Below are positions 45,223 through 54,187 of a stretch of 64,000 bases of DNA, in pieces. Source of the stretch: an uncultured bacterium (GTDB lineage: Bacteria; Cyanobacteriota; Vampirovibrionia; Gastranaerophilales; Gastranaerophilaceae); assembly GCA_949292175.1 (NCBI GenBank), contig CASEYJ010000003.1, positions 248,001 to 312,000 on the forward strand, given 5' to 3'. The notes under the pieces were generated by a model. That model ran no database searches, had not been told where the DNA came from, and saw only the letters and a program-made list of their open reading frames with translations. The stretch's first letter is position 1. The number at the start of each line of letters is the position of its first letter. Made by a program: the position numbers and the translations under genes.

Positions 45223-46308
45223 TTATTTTACTGAACTTGCAAGCACTTTTGTTTCTTCGAATTTACCAACATTCGAAACTTTCACAGTTTTCTGTTTTTG
45301 AGCAGAAGGTTTTGCAAGGACACTACGTTTTTTACGCATAAGCATATCTACAAAAGCTTCTATACGAGTAACAAAACCGGCCTCTCCGGTATGCTCATCA
45401 ATTGTTAAATGAATTAAAGGCATGCCAACTTCCTTACAGTGATATGAAATTTCATCCACCATCAAAGAATCAGGACCGCAACCAAAAGCAGAAAGAGCAA
45501 TAATTCCGTCAACCTTCTTATTCAACAAGTAATATGCGGCAGTACCTGTCAACTCTAATTCGTTTGCCCAGTATTGAATTTCACCAATCTGATCAATAGC
45601 TGCAAGCGAATCCTCTCTTGTAACATTTAGCGATGTATAAACCCTAACATCCATTTTTTCAAGTTTTTTAATCAGATTAAGCGAAATTCTATCATCAAAA
45701 AGGTTATACCCGTGAGCCATTATTGCAACGGACAAAGGTTTAACTATTCCAACTGTTTTTCTTACAAACTTACCTTGTATAGCATTTTCAAGAGCCTCAG
45801 TATAACTTACACCTGATTTTGTCATCTCGAAAAATGCATTATAAACCTTCCAACCATCACTTATCGCTTTTTCTATTTCGTCAGAATCTGTAATTCCAAG
45901 TGCATTCGCCGTCTGGAAACAGAAATCTTTAAAACTGATATTTTCTGTCTTATCCAAGGTTGGCTCGATCATAGTAAAAGGTTTATCAATAACATTCCTG
46001 ATAATTTCAGGCAAACCTCTAATCTTACTACAATTATTTATCTTATATCCGGTAGATTGAATTGACGGAACAAAAATTGCATCGCAACCCTTATTAATAA
46101 GATTAACAACGTGACCGGTATAAACCTTTATAGGCAAACAAGTATCTGAAACCACATATTTCGTCCCTTCGTTAATAGTTTTGGTAGTAGTTTTATCGGA
46201 TAAAACAACTTCTAAACCCAAAGAGGTGAAAAAGCCATAATAAAAAGGGTAATTGTTGTAATAAGAAATTGCCCTTGGTATACCAATTTGTTTATACTTT
46301 TTATACAT
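45223..46308 (-). CDS. DUF2229 / 2-hydroxyacyl-CoA dehydratase D-component-like protein (second copy)
   Basis: About 361 aa, same family as 43055-44212 but clearly diverged. It opens KKYKQIGIPRAISYYNNYPF, has VVSDTCLPIKVYTGHV, INNCSKIRGLP, IIALSAFGCGPDSLMVDE, and the family end LTIDEHTGEAGFVTRIEAFVD, then a Lys/Ser-rich tail of ~40 residues. The Cys positions match Fe-S ligands of the D-component. The start at 46308 is a guess: upstream in-frame ATG codons at 46314 and earlier exist, and no strong ribosome site decides. A TATACT about 30 nt upstream may be the -10. First gene of the DUF2229-PHP-DUF2229 unit. Confidence 0.72.
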   Translation of the reverse strand: MYKKYKQIGIPRAISYYNNYPFYYGFFTSLGLEVVLSDKTTTKTINEGTKYVVSDTCLPIKVYTGHVVNLINKGCDAIFVPSIQSTGYKINNCSKIRGLPEIIRNVIDKPFTMIEPTLDKTENISFKDFCFQTANALGITDSDEIEKAISDGWKVYNAFFEMTKSGVSYTEALENAIQGKFVRKTVGIVKPLSVAIMAHGYNLFDDRISLNLIKKLEKMDVRVYTSLNVTREDSLAAIDQIGEIQYWANELELTGTAAYYLLNKKVDGIIALSAFGCGPDSLMVDEISYHCKEVGMPLIHLTIDEHTGEAGFVTRIEAFVDMLMRKKRSVLAKPSAQKQKTVKVSNVGKFEETKVLASSVK

Positions 46309-46401
46309 AGTCATCACGTTGTTCAAATTTACTATGCAAAAAGTATACAACAACTACACTTTATAAATCAAATTTTTACGCATATATTAATTTTTTATTA
46401 C

Positions 46402-46457
46402 AAAAAAAATTCCAATCCTACCCTTAAGGAAATAATCTGACGGATAAAATTGGAATT
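46402..46457 (-). terminator. Terminator of hsp20
   Basis: On the minus strand AATTCCAAT and ATTGGAATT pair (9 bp, 32-nt loop) and are followed by eight T in all. A smaller TCCTTAAGGG-type palindrome lies in the loop. Confidence 0.6.
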
Positions 46458-46505
46458 AATTTTTAGGATTCATAACATAGCTTTAAGTTATATTTAAGAA
46501 AGACA

Positions 46506-46961
46506 TTATTTAACAATTAATTTCTTTTTAGCTTCCTTTTCCGAATATTTTTTAGGGGCATCTATTTTCAAAATACCATGTTCAAGTTTTGCTTCAGTCT
46601 TCTCAACATTAATTTCTTCAGGGAAATATACAGTTCTTGAAAATTCACCATATCTAAATTCTGATTTTTTATATGAATTTTCATCAACTTTGTTTTCTTC
46701 AACTTTTTTAGCATTAATTGTCAAATAATTTTTATCAATATCAATATCAAGGTCTTCTTTTTTTACACCCGGCAACTCTGCACGGATTTCGTAATCTCTG
46801 CCTTTATCTACAATTTCTACCGGCATTGAAAATTTATCTTCGTCATTCCAATAGGCAGCTTCAGGAAAATAACTGTCAAAATGTCTGTTTAAAAGAGAAC
46901 TAATTTCATCATTAACTGTTCTTATAAAACTTTCCGGTGCCTTTCTAACTAAAAATTTCAT
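46506..46961 (-). CDS. Small heat-shock protein, Hsp20/alpha-crystallin family
   Basis: A 151-aa Hsp20. The alpha-crystallin domain spans about residues 45-140: VDKGRDYEIRAELPGVKKEDLDIDI, YLTINAKK, EFRYGEFSRTVYFPEEI and the closing HGILKIDAPK (variant of the GVLTI strand), then a short basic tail. It binds unfolding proteins without ATP. The start at 46961 has AAGGAG 9 nt upstream; a TTG at 46979 would overlap that site. A single gene with its own terminator. No CIRCE element was seen in the 176 nt upstream. Confidence 0.92.
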   Translation of the reverse strand: MKFLVRKAPESFIRTVNDEISSLLNRHFDSYFPEAAYWNDEDKFSMPVEIVDKGRDYEIRAELPGVKKEDLDIDIDKNYLTINAKKVEENKVDENSYKKSEFRYGEFSRTVYFPEEINVEKTEAKLEHGILKIDAPKKYSEKEAKKKLIVK

Positions 46962-47137
46962 AATCAACACTCCTTTCAAATAACTTATTACCTTTCATAC
47001 CTACGTTATAACTCCGAATTACATAAAACCTTAATTCCTTAACCAAAATTTAACAATTAAAAATTGTAAAAATTTTTAACTAAATACTAAAGTTTTCTAA
47101 AATTTGAACCGTAATCCAAATTGTAGAAAGGTAAACT

Positions 47138-47845
47138 ATGACAGATCCAAAAATATCAATTTATGGAGTAGGCGGAAACACGCAACCAACAAGAAGTTCA
47201 GGCTCAACGAACACAAACTCAATAGGGTTTGAGCCAAGTCTTTTTATGGAAAAGCCACAACCTACGGAAGCAACTAGTGCAGCACCTCAAAAGTCTGATA
47301 TAGATGCACAAGTTCAAAAAATTCAAAAGAAATTAAAACCCGGCACCCCTAAGCTATCAAATCAATTCATAAAAAAAGTTATTCTGGTAGCAAAAGACAT
47401 AAAATGCAATCCGGAAGATTTGCTTGCCATTATGTATCACGAATCAAGAGGCTGGAATCCGGCAGAAGCAAACAAAAAAGCAAACGGAGAAATTCTATAT
47501 GGCGGTCTTATACAAATGAACCCCAAAGCCCTGAAATTAGTTTCACAAAGATATGCAAAAGAACTCAAACTCAAAAAAAATATCACAATGAATGAATATC
47601 TTAAGTTACCAAGAGAAAAGCAAATTGACTATGCACAAGGCTATATGAGACTCTTCAAAGAAGAGTGTCAGATAAAAAAGAATGCTCGCCTTACCACCGG
47701 AGAAACCTGGGGAATAATAAAATCACCAAGACAAACAAAAGCACGCAATAAAGCCTTTTTAAGCAAACAAGAACGACTGATAAGAAAAATACAAAAGGAA
47801 ATTTTTGTAACTTCAAACGGCAACAAATTGGATGTTAAGGATTAA
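47138..47845 (+). CDS. Lytic transglycosylase-like (SLT fold) protein without signal peptide
   Basis: A 235-aa protein. Residues 1-60 are Ser/Thr/Pro/Gln-rich and unstructured, with no hydrophobic signal. The rest has the SLT/lysozyme-like core: DLLAIMYHESRGWNPAE with the likely catalytic Glu, GGLIQMNPKAL, then YMRLFKEE; the C-terminus is very basic. In this family the Glu cleaves peptidoglycan; without a signal it may be exported by another route (a flagellar, holin or type-III-like path) or act in the cell. AAAGG precedes the ATG. It overlaps the convergent TPR gene by 11 nt. Confidence 0.72.
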   Translation: MTDPKISIYGVGGNTQPTRSSGSTNTNSIGFEPSLFMEKPQPTEATSAAPQKSDIDAQVQKIQKKLKPGTPKLSNQFIKKVILVAKDIKCNPEDLLAIMYHESRGWNPAEANKKANGEILYGGLIQMNPKALKLVSQRYAKELKLKKNITMNEYLKLPREKQIDYAQGYMRLFKEECQIKKNARLTTGETWGIIKSPRQTKARNKAFLSKQERLIRKIQKEIFVTSNGNKLDVKD

Positions 47846-49304
47846 TATCCTTGATAACCCTTTCCATAACATCATTCCAGCTTTCATCCTTGTCAGCAGG
47901 GTATAACTTTACACTTTTGTACCAATCACAATAAGTTAAATCCGTATGCCATCTCCAATTGTAATTGTAAGGCAACAGCACAGCACAAGGCTTATTCATC
48001 GCACCTGCAAGATGAGCAAGTGAAGTATCATTACAAATTACATAATCCAAATTTTCAATTGCAGCAGCAGTATAAGAAAAATCCTTAAAACTTTTACTCA
48101 AATCTACAATATCATATTTAGAAGCAAGTTTCTCAAATTCTTCCGCCCCCTCAAACGTTTGAGCGGAATACACTTGCACATTCTTAATACCAAACAAACC
48201 TGAGAAGGCATCTACATTGATAACTCTCCCTGTTTCATAATAAGTATTGCCCTGCCATTTGATACCGATTTTAAACTTATCATTATTAAAGAATTCTTTT
48301 TTGTAAAACTTACATTTTTCACTATCTGCTTTCAAATAACCGTCACGCCCTGTGAACATCTCATCTGTATTAAGTCCCAAAGCATAAGGCACACTCAAAA
48401 ACGGAATATGAACATCAAAAGAAAACTCATTCTGTTCATAGAAATAATCCATCACATCAACTTGCGGAAAATTTTCTCTAAACAATTGACTCAATTCAAC
48501 TTGAGGTTTGAGAACAAGCTTTTTACAACGTTTCAGGAGCATCGGAATATATCTGGCAAACATAATCATATCACCAAATCCTGCTTCATAATAAGTGTAT
48601 AAAACTTTGTCAGAAATATCCTCCCCTCTCCAAATTTTAGATTCCGGAATTAACTTTGGATAAGTAACGATTTCCGTATTTATAGCAGTTTCACGACACA
48701 ATCTTGTCTCAAAATAAGGAAGCCCCTTCTCATAATCTTTAAGCCTGAAATAAGTCAACCCAAGAAAATATTTTGCCTCTCTATCCTCAGGATTAAGCTC
48801 AATACACTTAATATAATGATCTTTGGCAAGCTCCGGTTTATGGAATAAAGTATATAGATTTGCAAGATTGTAATAAGTATCACGTGACAACGGATTAAGC
48901 TTCAAAGCCTCTAAATAATATTTTTCAGAGTTTTCAAAATCCAAAAGATTTTTATAAATAAGCCCTAAACCAAAAGCTAACTCAAAATTCAACCCAAAGA
49001 TTTTTTCTTCCTCTAACCTTGTATCTAAAGCCTTCTTATAAAGTTTCTGCTCATAGTAAATATTTGCCAAAATCTCATAAAAATAACGGACATTCTTGAC
49101 AGAAATAGCTTTTAAAACATATTTTTCAGCCTCATCATAATTTCTCTGCTGCATATTGCTTATACCAACAAGATTAAGAATTTCGCAATCATCCGGATTT
49201 TCTTTTAAAATCTTGCCATAAAAATTCAACGCCTCAGGAATCTTCCCCGCATTGTGAAGCTTGAAAGCCTTTTCAAAATACTCTTTTCTCAACTCTTCTT
49301 TCAT
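47835..49304 (-). CDS. TPR protein with glycosyltransferase-9-like C-terminal domain
   Basis: A 489-aa protein. Residues ~1-215 are about six tetratricopeptide repeats (for example ALNFYGKILKENPDDCEIL, AEKYVLKAISVK, SEKYYLEALKLNPLSRDTYY). From ~230 to the end is a GT9/heptosyltransferase-like domain: YTYYEAGFGDMIMFARYIPM, IGIKWQGN, and DYVICNDTSLAHLAGAMNKPC, the nucleotide-sugar site. TPR-GT9 proteins are common in bacteria making glycans or glycoproteins; acceptor unknown. There is no ribosome site; TATAAT within TATGTTATAAT ends 7 nt before the ATG, so a leaderless mRNA is likely. Confidence 0.8.
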   Translation of the reverse strand: MKEELRKEYFEKAFKLHNAGKIPEALNFYGKILKENPDDCEILNLVGISNMQQRNYDEAEKYVLKAISVKNVRYFYEILANIYYEQKLYKKALDTRLEEEKIFGLNFELAFGLGLIYKNLLDFENSEKYYLEALKLNPLSRDTYYNLANLYTLFHKPELAKDHYIKCIELNPEDREAKYFLGLTYFRLKDYEKGLPYFETRLCRETAINTEIVTYPKLIPESKIWRGEDISDKVLYTYYEAGFGDMIMFARYIPMLLKRCKKLVLKPQVELSQLFRENFPQVDVMDYFYEQNEFSFDVHIPFLSVPYALGLNTDEMFTGRDGYLKADSEKCKFYKKEFFNNDKFKIGIKWQGNTYYETGRVINVDAFSGLFGIKNVQVYSAQTFEGAEEFEKLASKYDIVDLSKSFKDFSYTAAAIENLDYVICNDTSLAHLAGAMNKPCAVLLPYNYNWRWHTDLTYCDWYKSVKLYPADKDESWNDVMERVIKDINP

Positions 49305-49343
49305 AGGAATGATTATAACATATTTTTATGCTAAAATGTGGAT
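49305..49343. promoter_or_regulatory. Face-to-face overlapping promoters of the TPR-GT9 gene and ribE
   Basis: Only 39 nt separate the two start codons. Plus strand: TATGC-TAAAAT (hexamer 49332-49337), 6 nt before the ribE ATG. Minus strand: TATGT-TATAAT (hexamer 49312-49317), 7 nt before the TPR-GT9 ATG. Each -35 region falls on or beyond the other -10. Confidence 0.6.
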
Positions 49344-49985
49344 ATGTTTACAGGGATTGTGGAAGAAATCGGACAAATAAAGGAATTTTCAAGGCATAGT
49401 AACGGAGCTAAAATAACCGTTGAGTGCAAAAAAGTTCTGGAAAATTCTAAACTTGGCGACAGTATTGCAATAAACGGTTGCTGTCAAACAATAACACATT
49501 TGAACAACACATCATTTTCTGCTGACGTTAGCAAGGAAACATTAAGTATAACAAACTTTTGCACTTTTAAAGCAGGCAATAAAGTAAACCTTGAAAGAGC
49601 CCTAACTCCGTCATCAAGACTTGGCGGACATATTGTACAAGGACACATCGACTGTGTCGGCAAATTTGTTGGAGTTGAGAAACTTTCAGATTTTTACAAC
49701 TTAACATTCGAAATCCCTGACTCTGAGATTAAATATGTCGTAAAAAAAGGGTCTATTGCAATTAATGGAATAAGCTTGACAGTGGCATCCGTCAGCGGAA
49801 ACATTATAAAAACTGCGATTATTCCTCATACCTATTCAAATACAACCCTAAAAGATTTATCTCTGGGCGACTCTGTGAACGTAGAAACCGACATATTAGG
49901 TCGATACATTGAAAAATTTTTATCAGTAAATAATAATAGTAGAGCAATAGATGAAAATTTCTTAATTGAAAATGGATTTGTGTAA
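49344..49985 (+). CDS. ribE: Riboflavin synthase, alpha chain
   Basis: A 213-aa enzyme that dismutates two 6,7-dimethyl-8-ribityllumazine to riboflavin. It has two homologous lumazine-binding halves: MFTGIVEEIGQI starts the first, with DSIAINGCCQTI and GGHIVQGHIDC; the second has KKGSIAINGISLTV and IPHTYSNTT. ATG at 49344 gives the standard MFTGI start; a GTG at 49338 in the same frame is rejected. No ribosome site; the extended -10 6 nt upstream suggests a leaderless transcript. The stop overlaps the ribBA start by one base (TAATG). ribD and ribH are not in the window. Confidence 0.93.
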   Translation: MFTGIVEEIGQIKEFSRHSNGAKITVECKKVLENSKLGDSIAINGCCQTITHLNNTSFSADVSKETLSITNFCTFKAGNKVNLERALTPSSRLGGHIVQGHIDCVGKFVGVEKLSDFYNLTFEIPDSEIKYVVKKGSIAINGISLTVASVSGNIIKTAIIPHTYSNTTLKDLSLGDSVNVETDILGRYIEKFLSVNNNSRAIDENFLIENGFV

Positions 49986-51193
49986 TGGATAATTTTAGAT
50001 TTGATGATATAGAAGAAGCAATTGAAGATTTTAAAAACGGGAAAATGCTCATTGTAGCAGATGATGAAGACCGTGAAAATGAAGGAGACTTGATTTGTTC
50101 AGGTCAAATGGTTACTCCCGATATCATAAACTTTATGGCAAGAGAAGCGGGAGGACTTGTATGTCTTGCAATATCAAACGAAATTGCAGAAAAGCTTGAA
50201 CTGCCACAAATGGTAGAACAAAATAATGAAAGTATGAAAACTGCTTTCACGGTAAGTATTGACGCAGATGAAAAATTTGGTGTTACAACCGGAATTTCAG
50301 CTTACGACAGAGCAAAAACCATCGAAGTTGCACTGGCTCCGGATGCTGTACCTTCAGATTTAAGACGTCCCGGACACTTATTTCCTTGTGTAGCAAGAAA
50401 GGGCGGAGTTTTACAAAGAACAGGACATACTGAGGCTGTTGTTGACTTAGCAAGATTGTGCGGACACATCCAAGCTGGGCCGATGTGCGAAATAATGACC
50501 GAAGACGGACATATGGCAAGAAGAGATTATCTTCGAGAATTTGCCGACAAACACGGCATCAAATTCATATCAGTTGCCGAATTAATCGCTTACCGCCTAA
50601 AATCAGAAAAACTTGTATCTCGTGAAGCCGAGGCTGATTTACCGACAAAATACGGTCATTTCAAGATATACGGATATGTGAACAAACTTACAGGACAAGA
50701 ACACGTTGCTCTTGTAAAAGATGACGGTTCTGACAAGATTCCGTTAGTAAGAGTTCACAGTGAATGTCTTACAGGAGATATATTCCACAGCTTAAAATGC
50801 GACTGCAACTCGCAACTGCACGGTGCTTTACGTATGATAGAAAAATACGGAAAAGGTGCTGTCGTATATATGAGAGGTCACGAAGGAAGAGGTATCGGAC
50901 TTGTAAATAAAATTAAAGCTTATAAGTTGCAAGAACAAGGACAAGATACAATTGAAGCTAACATCTCATTAGGTTTTAAGGCTGACTTGAGAGACTATGG
51001 CATAGGTGCTCAAATCATAAGAGATATAGGCTTTACAACATTCAATTTGATAACTAACAACCCGAAAAAAATCGTAGGTTTGAAGGGTTACGGATTAACT
51101 GTTAATGATATAGTAAAAGTAGAATCCGAAATTACGACTTACAACAAGCATTATCTTGATACTAAAAAAGAAAAAATGCACCATATGCTATAA
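49985..51193 (+). CDS. ribBA: Bifunctional DHBP synthase / GTP cyclohydrolase II
   Basis: A 402-aa fusion. Residues 1-200 (RibB) have ADDEDRENEGDLICSG, with the acidic metal loop, and RPGHLFPCVARKGG plus GHTEAVVDLA; the domain forms 3,4-dihydroxybutanone phosphate from ribulose phosphate. Residues ~205-400 (RibA) have RVHSECLTGDIFHSLKCDC with the zinc Cys residues, and YMRGHEGRGIGLVNKI; it opens GTP to the riboflavin precursor. Both active sites look complete. It is translationally coupled to ribE and followed 30 nt later by a GNAT gene. Confidence 0.96.
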   Translation: MDNFRFDDIEEAIEDFKNGKMLIVADDEDRENEGDLICSGQMVTPDIINFMAREAGGLVCLAISNEIAEKLELPQMVEQNNESMKTAFTVSIDADEKFGVTTGISAYDRAKTIEVALAPDAVPSDLRRPGHLFPCVARKGGVLQRTGHTEAVVDLARLCGHIQAGPMCEIMTEDGHMARRDYLREFADKHGIKFISVAELIAYRLKSEKLVSREAEADLPTKYGHFKIYGYVNKLTGQEHVALVKDDGSDKIPLVRVHSECLTGDIFHSLKCDCNSQLHGALRMIEKYGKGAVVYMRGHEGRGIGLVNKIKAYKLQEQGQDTIEANISLGFKADLRDYGIGAQIIRDIGFTTFNLITNNPKKIVGLKGYGLTVNDIVKVESEITTYNKHYLDTKKEKMHHML

Positions 51194-51223
51194 AAATGGA
51201 ACAAGAATAAGGAACTATGAAAT

Positions 51224-52210
51224 ATGAAAACTGTATTTGAGGCAAGGTTAATACAAAAAGAAGATTACTCAGCTTTTGAAGCAATATACAATGACTTCAA
51301 AGATAGAGCCTTCGAAGAATACAAGTTTGAATTGACACCTTTAGAATACAAAGATTTTATAAACGCTGTTGAAAAAGACTTGATCAAATGTATCGTTTTA
51401 TTTGAAAACAGCTTGCCTACGGCATTTTTAATATATACAACATCAATTTCAGAAGCAGTAGAGTTAAATATTATACACTCTTATAATATGGAAAATACTC
51501 AAGAAAGAAGCCGCTACCTAATAGATGAATTTATGGAAGAAACCCGCCAAGAAAGACAAAATATGGTAGTCTGCTATCCGATGTTAGGTTCACAAAAGGT
51601 TTTAATTAATGAAATTGCACAGTTCGGCTTCAAATTTGTCGGTATTGTTGTATTGAGATTTATGCTTGATGGTACAAACTCAAGAGAACTATTAGATATG
51701 TGCCAGTTAGACCCACTACCTGAGGGTTACAGTATGGTTGAGTGGAGAGACGAATTCTATGGAGAATCTGTCCAGATTATTAAGGAAGCTTTCCATAACA
51801 GTGCAGATGCCCTGTTTGACCCACGCTTCAACACAGATGAAGGAGTCCGTGATATTTTAACTAAGATAACTAATGATGTATATGCAAAATTCCTTCCTGA
51901 AGCAACAACCGTACTTTTATACGACGAAGAACCTGTTGGATTATGTTTCATGAATTTGACAGGCGGAAGCATTGCAAACATTCCTATCTTCGGGCTTACA
52001 AGAGAACATCAGGGAAAGGGGTTATCAAAACATTTGCTTAAAAAATCAGTAGAAAAACTCATCGAAATGAGAGAGAATAACGTTTACCCTATTACCGAAG
52101 TTAACACAACAACAGAAACAAATAACTTCCAAGCCCTCAAAATGTATAGACACGTTGGGTTTAAGGAAGACTACAATTACCCGCAATCATATCTTCCAAT
52201 TAAACGATAG
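51224..52210 (+). CDS. GNAT-family acetyltransferase (two-domain)
   Basis: A 328-aa protein with GNAT features: the C-terminal half (about 170-328) has the acyl-CoA loop EHQGKGLSKHLLKKSVEKL, and an end MYRHVGFKEDYNY typical of N-acetyltransferases that act on small molecules or peptides. The N-terminal half seems a degenerate GNAT copy without the CoA loop. The substrate is unknown. AAGGA lies about 14 nt upstream. It follows ribBA by 30 nt, so it may be read through from the riboflavin unit, though no link to flavins is evident. Confidence 0.75.
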   Translation: MKTVFEARLIQKEDYSAFEAIYNDFKDRAFEEYKFELTPLEYKDFINAVEKDLIKCIVLFENSLPTAFLIYTTSISEAVELNIIHSYNMENTQERSRYLIDEFMEETRQERQNMVVCYPMLGSQKVLINEIAQFGFKFVGIVVLRFMLDGTNSRELLDMCQLDPLPEGYSMVEWRDEFYGESVQIIKEAFHNSADALFDPRFNTDEGVRDILTKITNDVYAKFLPEATTVLLYDEEPVGLCFMNLTGGSIANIPIFGLTREHQGKGLSKHLLKKSVEKLIEMRENNVYPITEVNTTTETNNFQALKMYRHVGFKEDYNYPQSYLPIKR

Positions 52211-52293
52211 CTTTGTAAAGTTTTGTAAAAAGAATTAAAGAAAATAATCTCTAATGCCGATATTCAAAGAGAAAGAAAGGAAAATCGGTCGAA

Positions 52294-54090
52294 ATGGGAT
52301 TATCAGCATCACAAGCAAAATTGTTAAGCATAACATCCAGATTATCTGATAATGAATTGCGCTCTCAAACAATTACAAGTGCGAAGATGGCTCTTGCTAA
52401 CAAAACAACCGCAGCAAGCCGTAAATATATTGATGCTCTAAACTCAACAAATTTAATATATTCAACATACGATTTAGACGGTAATAAGACTTATGTTGAT
52501 TTGACCGGTTCACAATTATCACAATATGCACCTTTAAAGAACCAGTATGGTTTAATCAATAATAAAGGTCAAATATTGGTATCAGAAGTTGACGCTAAAA
52601 ATTATGAAAATAGCGCAAATATTAATGAGTTTTTGGATAAATACGGTGTCAAAGCAATCGACTCAGGTAAAGTAGAAACAGTTGACAACCCTGAATATAA
52701 GATTGCATACGAAGAATGGCAAAAGAAATACGAAGAGTGGTACAGCCGAAAACCGGATCCAACACAAGATATATATTGGAAAGAATTAAGTGGCACAGAC
52801 AGTGAATTATATGACAAATTTAAGGTAGCCTCTGAACAATGCTTCAATAGTGCAACTGGCGGAGATGCAGGCTGTTATCTTCACGTTTTGGCACACATGC
52901 TTGACCTAGAACCTGGAATGGAAGGCTATAATTTTATGGATGGCGATAATGTTGGAGGTTATCCAAAGACATTCAGCACAACAACAGGTAATACTATTAC
53001 AATCGGAGCCCAACGAATTACAGGCTCATTTATCCATAACAGCACAAATGTCGGTGGTGTATCTGGTACCGAAGCAATGCTTCCTGTATCAGATGCTATT
53101 CGTGATGGCTGGAATGGCGAGACCGTTATGGCGGCCCCACACCCTTCTGAAGCCATAGATGAACATTCTTCAGAAGCTGAAAAAATAATAAGTGATTATT
53201 ACCTACAAGAAGCCATAAAAAATGGAACAATGCCTACTGAAGCTCAATTATTATTGAGTAACTACAAATTCACCTATGACTCAAAAGGTAATATTATAGG
53301 AACAGAATTAAAAACCTTGAGTGAAAAATGTGCTGATTTGTACTACGCGGTAGAAAAACGTAGTGCTTTGGGAATTAGCTACAGAGACATTCTAGTTCCA
53401 GCAATTAAAACTTTCCAAGAAGATATGAGCATTGCGTTCACAAAGCGTATCTTCCAAAACGAAGTCTACACAAAAGATGTGGAAGACTGGCTAATTGAAA
53501 AGCCTAAAATGGAGGACATTCCGGCAACCATAGATAAGATTATTTATGAATATGACGACAAAGACAAAGCACAATGGTACGTAAACTTGTGGCACAGAAT
53601 GAATGGTCCAAGTGATGAAAAAGACGGTACCCAAACAGAGTCTGAAATTACAACAACAAAAGACGAAAACGGAAATATCGTTGTAAATAAAGAAGATACA
53701 ACATCAATGAGATATGAAATTCTTGAAGATGGACTTATGAACAGTGCAGAATGGCTAAAATATGCCTTAGAAAGCGGAACAATTACTCTTGAAAGAGTAA
53801 ACTATGAAAATCCGACAGAACAAGGCACAGGCTTGAAAAATGCCGCTTGGACATCAATAATCTATACAAATGCCCTAGACATATCAACTCAAACAGATGA
53901 GGCTGCAATAGCAAAAGCTGAAGCTGAATATGAAGCTACAACAAAAGATATTGAGTCAAAAGATAAACAATACGATAGTATGTTGAAACTTTTGGATACA
54001 GAACACAGCGCACTACAAACCGAATATGATACAGTTAAATCCGTAATTTCTAAAAATATGGAAAGAACATTAAAGATGTATTCAGCTTAA
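52294..54090 (+). CDS. Lineage-specific protein with helical ends (flagellar/secreted-filament-like architecture)
   Basis: A 598-aa protein I cannot assign to a function. It starts MGLSASQAKLLSITSRLSDN, which I associate with Gastranaerophilales proteins. N-terminal (1-65) and C-terminal (about 535-598; AKAEAEYEATTKDIESKDKQY, then LDTEHSALQTEYDTVKSVIS) segments are predicted long helices; the C-terminal one recalls axial flagellar or type-III translocator proteins. The middle is hydrophilic, rich in Tyr/Asp/Thr, with a patch GGDAGCYLHVLAHMLDLEPG. No signal peptide or TM. AAAGGA lies about 12 nt upstream of the ATG. A single gene between GNAT and purB. Confidence 0.6.
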   Translation: MGLSASQAKLLSITSRLSDNELRSQTITSAKMALANKTTAASRKYIDALNSTNLIYSTYDLDGNKTYVDLTGSQLSQYAPLKNQYGLINNKGQILVSEVDAKNYENSANINEFLDKYGVKAIDSGKVETVDNPEYKIAYEEWQKKYEEWYSRKPDPTQDIYWKELSGTDSELYDKFKVASEQCFNSATGGDAGCYLHVLAHMLDLEPGMEGYNFMDGDNVGGYPKTFSTTTGNTITIGAQRITGSFIHNSTNVGGVSGTEAMLPVSDAIRDGWNGETVMAAPHPSEAIDEHSSEAEKIISDYYLQEAIKNGTMPTEAQLLLSNYKFTYDSKGNIIGTELKTLSEKCADLYYAVEKRSALGISYRDILVPAIKTFQEDMSIAFTKRIFQNEVYTKDVEDWLIEKPKMEDIPATIDKIIYEYDDKDKAQWYVNLWHRMNGPSDEKDGTQTESEITTTKDENGNIVVNKEDTTSMRYEILEDGLMNSAEWLKYALESGTITLERVNYENPTEQGTGLKNAAWTSIIYTNALDISTQTDEAAIAKAEAEYEATTKDIESKDKQYDSMLKLLDTEHSALQTEYDTVKSVISKNMERTLKMYSA

Positions 54091-54152
54091 CATTATGACA
54101 AATGGCTATAATCAAATAATAGCAGCATAATTACACACGAAGAAAATCCATC

Positions 54153-54181
54153 TTTACCTGATAGCATTTTTATGCTATAAT
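54153..54181 (+). promoter_or_regulatory. purB: purB promoter with inverted repeat in its spacer
   Basis: TTTACC (54153-54158), 17 nt, then TATAAT (54176-54181) within TATGCTATAAT, ending 6 nt before the ATG. A perfect 7-bp inverted repeat, ATAGCAT / ATGCTAT with a TTTT loop (54161-54178), fills the spacer and overlaps the -10. It could be an operator or coincidence. Confidence 0.6.
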
Positions 54182-54187
54182 CGAACT

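Noticed and set aside
49305-49343. FMN riboswitch before ribE
   Set aside because: There are only 39 nt between start codons and they hold two -10 boxes; no RFN element could fit.
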